Source: Candidatus Gottesmanbacteria bacterium RBG_16_37_8 (GTDB lineage: Bacteria; Patescibacteriota; Microgenomatia; 2-02-FULL-39-11). From it: a DNA stretch of 10,234 bases. A program made the position numbers and the translations under genes. The stretch lies in the NCBI GenBank assembly GCA_001779055.1, contig MFJA01000033.1, positions 8,521 to 18,754 on the forward strand. Direction: 5' to 3'. The notes under the pieces are model-generated. The model saw only the letters and a program-made list of their open reading frames with translations, searched no databases and had not been told where the DNA came from. This document shows, piece by piece, positions 6,828-10,234 of the stretch; position 1 is the stretch's first letter; every line of letters starts with the position of its first letter.

Positions 6828-8082
6828 AGACCGGTATATAATGCTGATTCTTTTCTCCGTCGGACTCACCTTGAGGTTACTAATACTTCATATTTTTCCT
6901 CAACCATTGGTTGCCGACCAAATTCAATACCAGGCTCTGGTAAATTACATGATGGATTTACCTTTCTATACCCACTCTTTCAGATCTTACGGTTTTCCGA
7001 TGCTGATTGTACCTTTATATCAAATATTCGGCCGCAGCAGTTATATAAGCTGGCAGATAATGCAGACGATATTAGATTCAATTACTACCGTATTGGTATT
7101 TGTTATTGCCGGTCATATTTTTAAAAGCAGAAAAAAAGCATTTCTTTCCGGCTTTTTATATATGATTAATCCTTTTACCTCCTTTTATAGCGGAGTTTTA
7201 CTGACGGAGGTATCGTCAGCTTTTTTCCTGATGCTGGCTTTTTATCTGTTTATCAAATTTACTGCTAACGGGAAATTACTGACTTTAGCTTTTCTGGCAT
7301 TAACAATCGGATATCTACCCCAGATCAGACCGACTTTTTTACCTTTCAGCATTTTGTTATTGGCTATTATCTGCTTTCGTTTATTTAATAAAATCGTTCA
7401 GGCTAAAAAAATGATATTTTATATGATCCTCTGTGTAATGTTGTTTTTTCTGCCTTTTACTTATAATTTAATCGGTAACTTCAGGTATCACGGAATTTGG
7501 ACTCCTTTTTTAATAGATAATCTCTTGGTGGAGAACCTGTATGTCAGCCTCTACCTCGAGAGATTCTTTTTCAGTGAGAAATATTTCCCGTTACCAGCTG
7601 AGGTTGATTGGATATACGGATTATATTCCGCACCAAAGAAAAGTAACGAGGAAAGGAAGAAAATGACGGAAATGTTTCTTACTCTTTCCAAGCAAAAAAT
7701 CCTGGAAGATCCGATTACATTTGTGAAAATACGCTTTAAAAAAATGTGGTATGTCTGGGAGAAGCATTTTGTTTTAGCTTATCAAGGGGAAGGAAATAAA
7801 TGGGTTATTGGAACAACTTATTTATTGAATCTGATGCTGTTAATAACTGGATTGAGCGGATATATTTCCGAGGCAAGGAAAAAATTTGTCGTAGAGGATG
7901 AAAGGAGGCTTTTTTTTATGCTGACGGCAGTTTTTTTTGTTTATCTTACAGTCATAAGTTCACTGACGTCGGCTGAGGAAAGATACACGATTCCGGCCTA
8001 TCCTTTAGTTTTTGTATTCAGCGGATCCGGAATCTACTTTTTTCTCCGGAAAATCAAGGGATATAAAAACGGTAAAAAATAG
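6817..8082 (+). CDS. GT39/PMT-like membrane glycosyltransferase
   Basis: 421 residues with about ten hydrophobic segments. After the first helix (about 7-27) comes Ala-Asp34-Gln with a following Tyr, then a RSYGFPMLIVPLYQIFG stretch (56-72) typical of the first outer loop in PMT_2-type proteins. GVLLTE at 126-131 places Glu131 in the second loop, and RPTFLPF (171-177) marks the next helix. The C-terminal EERYTIPAYP (387-396) carries the Arg-Tyr-x-x-Pro motif common to these families. The ATG at 6817 overlaps the SDR stop by 11 bases. An upstream ATG at 6745 would overlap the SDR by over 80 bases and add residues unlike the family, and an ATG at 6841 would cut into the first helix's basic lead-in. 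No strong Shine-Dalgarno is seen, so coupling to SDR translation is likely. The last 49 bases overlap the convergent gene. Donor and acceptor are unknown. Confidence 0.83.
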   Translation: MKNKDRYIMLILFSVGLTLRLLILHIFPQPLVADQIQYQALVNYMMDLPFYTHSFRSYGFPMLIVPLYQIFGRSSYISWQIMQTILDSITTVLVFVIAGHIFKSRKKAFLSGFLYMINPFTSFYSGVLLTEVSSAFFLMLAFYLFIKFTANGKLLTLAFLALTIGYLPQIRPTFLPFSILLLAIICFRLFNKIVQAKKMIFYMILCVMLFFLPFTYNLIGNFRYHGIWTPFLIDNLLVENLYVSLYLERFFFSEKYFPLPAEVDWIYGLYSAPKKSNEERKKMTEMFLTLSKQKILEDPITFVKIRFKKMWYVWEKHFVLAYQGEGNKWVIGTTYLLNLMLLITGLSGYISEARKKFVVEDERRLFFMLTAVFFVYLTVISSLTSAEERYTIPAYPLVFVFSGSGIYFFLRKIKGYKNGKK

Positions 8083-9542
8083 ATAAATAGCAATGGCAGA
8101 TTGAAAATATTGGGGAAGGTATTGATAAAAAGAAGCTTAAAATTGTTTAGCGATAAGAGAGGTTGCGTTAGATACTTTAATTCGAAGCGGTAAAAACCGG
8201 TATTGCCGGGGGCAAACTGGGTGAGGTTGGAGTACCAGCCGTTATAAAGAGCAATAGATAATAGAATTATTAACGGAAGAAACAGGGTGATTTTAACAGG
8301 CAGATTGCGGATATTTAAGATTGCATCAAGAAGATATGGAAGACCCAAGGTAAGAAAGGCCACCGATGTAAGAAAATAACGGCTGTCCTGGCTTATACCG
8401 CTCCAGAAAATAGTTATTTTCGAGGTAATTAAAAAAATAAGCAATCCTGAGAGAAAAATGATCAGCGCTTCTTTCTTTTTTTTCAGGAAAAGAAAAAAGA
8501 ATCCCAAAAAAGACGGCAACAGAAAGGGTGATTGAATGAGAATGCCTTTATAGCTCCAGGTGTGATAAAGCTCGAGAGCAAACTGTTTAGCTATATCGGG
8601 ATGATTTTGGAAGAAGGCAAGTGTTTCTTTTTTAATGGGGCCATTATTAACCAGGTTAGTAATAATTCCCGGAACAAGCGGGGTAGCAAAGAGGTTTTTA
8701 GGATCTTTCATCCAGGAGAAGTAGGCTTTATGAAGGTGGGGGTTGGTAAAAGGACTTTGGAAAACTTTGGTGTTATAGAAGAGAATAAACATAAAAAAAG
8801 GCATAAAACCTAAGAGAAAGGCTGATAAAATTTTCCAATCGGGTTTTTTAATAAGGAGATAGAGAATAATAATGAAAAAGAGATAAAATTTGGAATAATC
8901 GGTCAAAAGGGAAGCTCCAAAGAACAATCCGGAAACAGAAAGAAGCTTCAGATCGGGTTTTTTGGAGAGAACATATTTAAAAATAAAAAGGAAAGACAAC
9001 AGAAGGAATGAAGCAACCACAGGCTCGCGGAAGTAACCGGCGCTGTATTTCCAATTTAAAGTTCCCAGTCCATAAATTATTGAAGTTATCAGGGAAGACG
9101 GAAGCGATGCACCCAAAGTCGTGGAGATTAAAAAGACCGCCAAGACTCCCAAAGCTCCATAAAAAGCCGCTGATAAATAGGTAAAGGATTGGAGGACACT
9201 TTCACGGTTTACAGCCGAATTTAATCCGTTATAGGGAAGAATTCCGAGCGGTGAAATGATTTTGGCCAGCCGGTAGAAGGGAACAGAAAGAATAGACAGC
9301 CCGGGTTCGCGATCCAGATAGTAGTGTCCGTTGATTTTGGCAAAATCAACATCAAGAGTCCATTGGCGGTAATCATCAATACGGAAGGTTAATTTCTCTC
9401 CCAATGCTTTAGTTAAAGAGTAAGATGAACCGTCACCGCTGTTGACGCCTCCAGCTGTTGAAGAAAAATAAACTGCTGTAAAAAAAAGAAGGAGGAATTT
9501 CGGCCAGTTAATATTATTCAACAGCTTATTCATATTAATCAT
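8034..9542 (-). CDS. GT39/PMT-like membrane glycosyltransferase
   Basis: 502 residues. A first helix (about 14-32) is followed by an outer loop with NSGDGSSY (34-41; Asp37 as the likely acidic residue) and YLDREPGLSILSVPFY (75-90), a pattern shared with family 39-like transferases. FREP (171-174) places Glu173 in the second loop. A longer outer section (about 260-330) is followed by SPFLLPSFLG (338-347) and by SQDSRYF (384-390), whose Arg-Tyr pair precedes the last helices. The tail is short and basic. The start ATG at 9542-9540 overlaps the stop of the upstream minus-strand gene in ATGA; a second ATG three codons later is also possible, and only a weak purine-rich site (GGA then AAAAAAG) precedes it. 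The 3' end overlaps the 6817-8082 gene by 49 bases on the opposite strand, leaving no room for a terminator between them. Role by family: lipid-phosphate sugar to acceptor outside the cell membrane. Confidence 0.84.
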   Translation of the reverse strand: MINMNKLLNNINWPKFLLLFFTAVYFSSTAGGVNSGDGSSYSLTKALGEKLTFRIDDYRQWTLDVDFAKINGHYYLDREPGLSILSVPFYRLAKIISPLGILPYNGLNSAVNRESVLQSFTYLSAAFYGALGVLAVFLISTTLGASLPSSLITSIIYGLGTLNWKYSAGYFREPVVASFLLLSFLFIFKYVLSKKPDLKLLSVSGLFFGASLLTDYSKFYLFFIIILYLLIKKPDWKILSAFLLGFMPFFMFILFYNTKVFQSPFTNPHLHKAYFSWMKDPKNLFATPLVPGIITNLVNNGPIKKETLAFFQNHPDIAKQFALELYHTWSYKGILIQSPFLLPSFLGFFFLFLKKKKEALIIFLSGLLIFLITSKITIFWSGISQDSRYFLTSVAFLTLGLPYLLDAILNIRNLPVKITLFLPLIILLSIALYNGWYSNLTQFAPGNTGFYRFELKYLTQPLLSLNNFKLLFINTFPNIFNLPLLFIYFLPFLYPLIFRRKK

Positions 9543-10234
9543 ATTTTCTTTTTTCCAATCAGATACAGACCGGATACTTTATTCCGGAATTTATTGACAA
9601 GCTCCAAATCGGTATTTAAGTAATACTGAGAGTCTATATTTATATTGTATTGGGAATGATAGAGAAGATAAGAACCTGAATTAAGCATAGGAAATTGTCC
9701 TTGTCCGAATTTAGCCAAATAGGCAATCAAATACTCTTTTTCTTCGTCGGGATTTGAAAAACCAGGAAAAAAGTCAGTTGATACCAAAGGATAGTAATTA
9801 AACATTTTAGAATAATATTGCCAACCATAGTAAGGATAGTAAAGGCCTGGATGAATTATATTTGTCGCATTTTTGTCCTTGAGAGATTTAATCGCAGTCA
9901 TATAAGGATAACTGTATTCGGCTGTGTCTGTTAAGGGAGAGCCCCAGTTGGGAGTCCTGCTGCCGTCAAGATTTATAGGAGATAAGATGAAATTAGAAAT
10001 TAATAGGGAAATAGTAATAAAAAAAGCTAATCGGGACGGTATTTGTTTAATAAAATGAATAAAAAATATTATCAATATAGGGAGAAGAAAGAGGTTCCAG
10101 CGCGAATATCCGGTATATTTTTCCTGATAAAACATAAAAAAGAAAAAATTGGTGAAAAAAAGCAAAAGCAAAGAGAGTCCAGATAACCTGTCCTTTTTAT
10201 AAAGATAAAAAAAGCCGGGAATTACCAGAAACGG
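9539..10234 (-). CDS. C-terminal part of a membrane GT-C-like glycosyltransferase, 5' end beyond right edge
   Basis: The frame stays open from its TGA stop at 9541-9539 to the right edge, giving 231 visible residues. The first in-frame start candidate is a TTG at 10171-10169, but coding sequence with hydrophobic character continues upstream of it without a stop, so the gene most likely begins outside the window. Visible parts: two or three membrane helices, a GYSRWNLFLLPI stretch (visible residues 42-53) that matches the Arg-aromatic-x-x-Leu-Pro motif before the last helices of GT-C enzymes, and a soluble tail of roughly 130 residues rich in Tyr and Asn, probably extracytoplasmic. The tail resembles in placement the C-terminal soluble domain of the 2792-4435 protein. 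It is coupled to the next gene by an ATGA overlap. The N-terminal acidic loop that would confirm the family lies outside the window. Confidence 0.75.
   Translation of the reverse strand, partial: PFLVIPGFFYLYKKDRLSGLSLLLLFFTNFFFFMFYQEKYTGYSRWNLFLLPILIIFFIHFIKQIPSRLAFFITISLLISNFILSPINLDGSRTPNWGSPLTDTAEYSYPYMTAIKSLKDKNATNIIHPGLYYPYYGWQYYSKMFNYYPLVSTDFFPGFSNPDEEKEYLIAYLAKFGQGQFPMLNSGSYLLYHSQYNINIDSQYYLNTDLELVNKFRNKVSGLYLIGKKKI

Noticed and set aside
8532..8813. Plus-strand reading frame of 93 codons
   Set aside because: It is antisense to the well-supported 8034-9542 transferase and has no recognisable features.

Overview
The window is an almost gap-free, AT-rich stretch of bacterial DNA devoted to membrane-linked glycosylation. 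It holds nine protein genes: six multi-membrane-span proteins that look like GT-C-fold, lipid-phosphate-sugar-dependent glycosyltransferases (GTs), one cytosolic DPM1-like family 2 glycosyltransferase, one class I SAM methyltransferase and one extended SDR nucleotide-sugar epimerase/dehydratase. Two of the six GT-C genes run off the window, one at each edge. No RNA gene, insertion sequence, CRISPR array or clear terminator was seen, and once the edge genes are counted there is no non-coding stretch above about 60 bases.

The organism is most likely a Candidate Phyla Radiation (Patescibacteria) bacterium, perhaps Microgenomates-like. This is an inference from tight packing with ATGA overlaps, low GC, many divergent GT-C proteins, and a short GC-rich palindrome inserted inside a gene. 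TGA clearly acts as a stop (for example at 2745-2747 and in the ATGA junctions), which argues against the TGA=Gly code of Gracilibacteria/Absconditabacteria. No taxonomic marker gene is present, so the assignment stays tentative.

Layout. Left minus-strand unit: the GT2 gene (2032 down to 1310) coupled by an ATGA overlap to a GT-C gene that leaves the window at base 1. A divergent promoter region of about 50 bases (2033-2081) separates it from the central plus-strand unit: methyltransferase (2082-2747), GT-C (2792-4435), GT-C (4438-5826), SDR (5823-6827), GT-C (6817-8082), with spacings of +44, +2, -4 and -11. Right minus-strand unit: a GT-C gene entering from beyond base 10234 and ending at 9539, coupled by ATGA to another GT-C gene (9542-8034). 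The central and right units converge and their coding ends overlap by 49 bases.

Working model (inference): the GT2 enzyme charges a polyprenyl phosphate with a sugar on the cytosolic face, the SDR and methyltransferase make or decorate an unusual sugar, and the GT-C proteins transfer lipid-linked sugars outside the membrane to a surface glycan or protein.

The most notable observations are: the GC-rich imperfect palindrome inserted in frame in a cytosolic loop of the 4438-5826 protein; a paralogous pair of GT-C genes facing away from each other across the GT2/methyltransferase pair; an SDR whose Tyr-x-x-x-Lys catalytic positions both read Asn; and the 49-base antisense overlap of two convergent genes.
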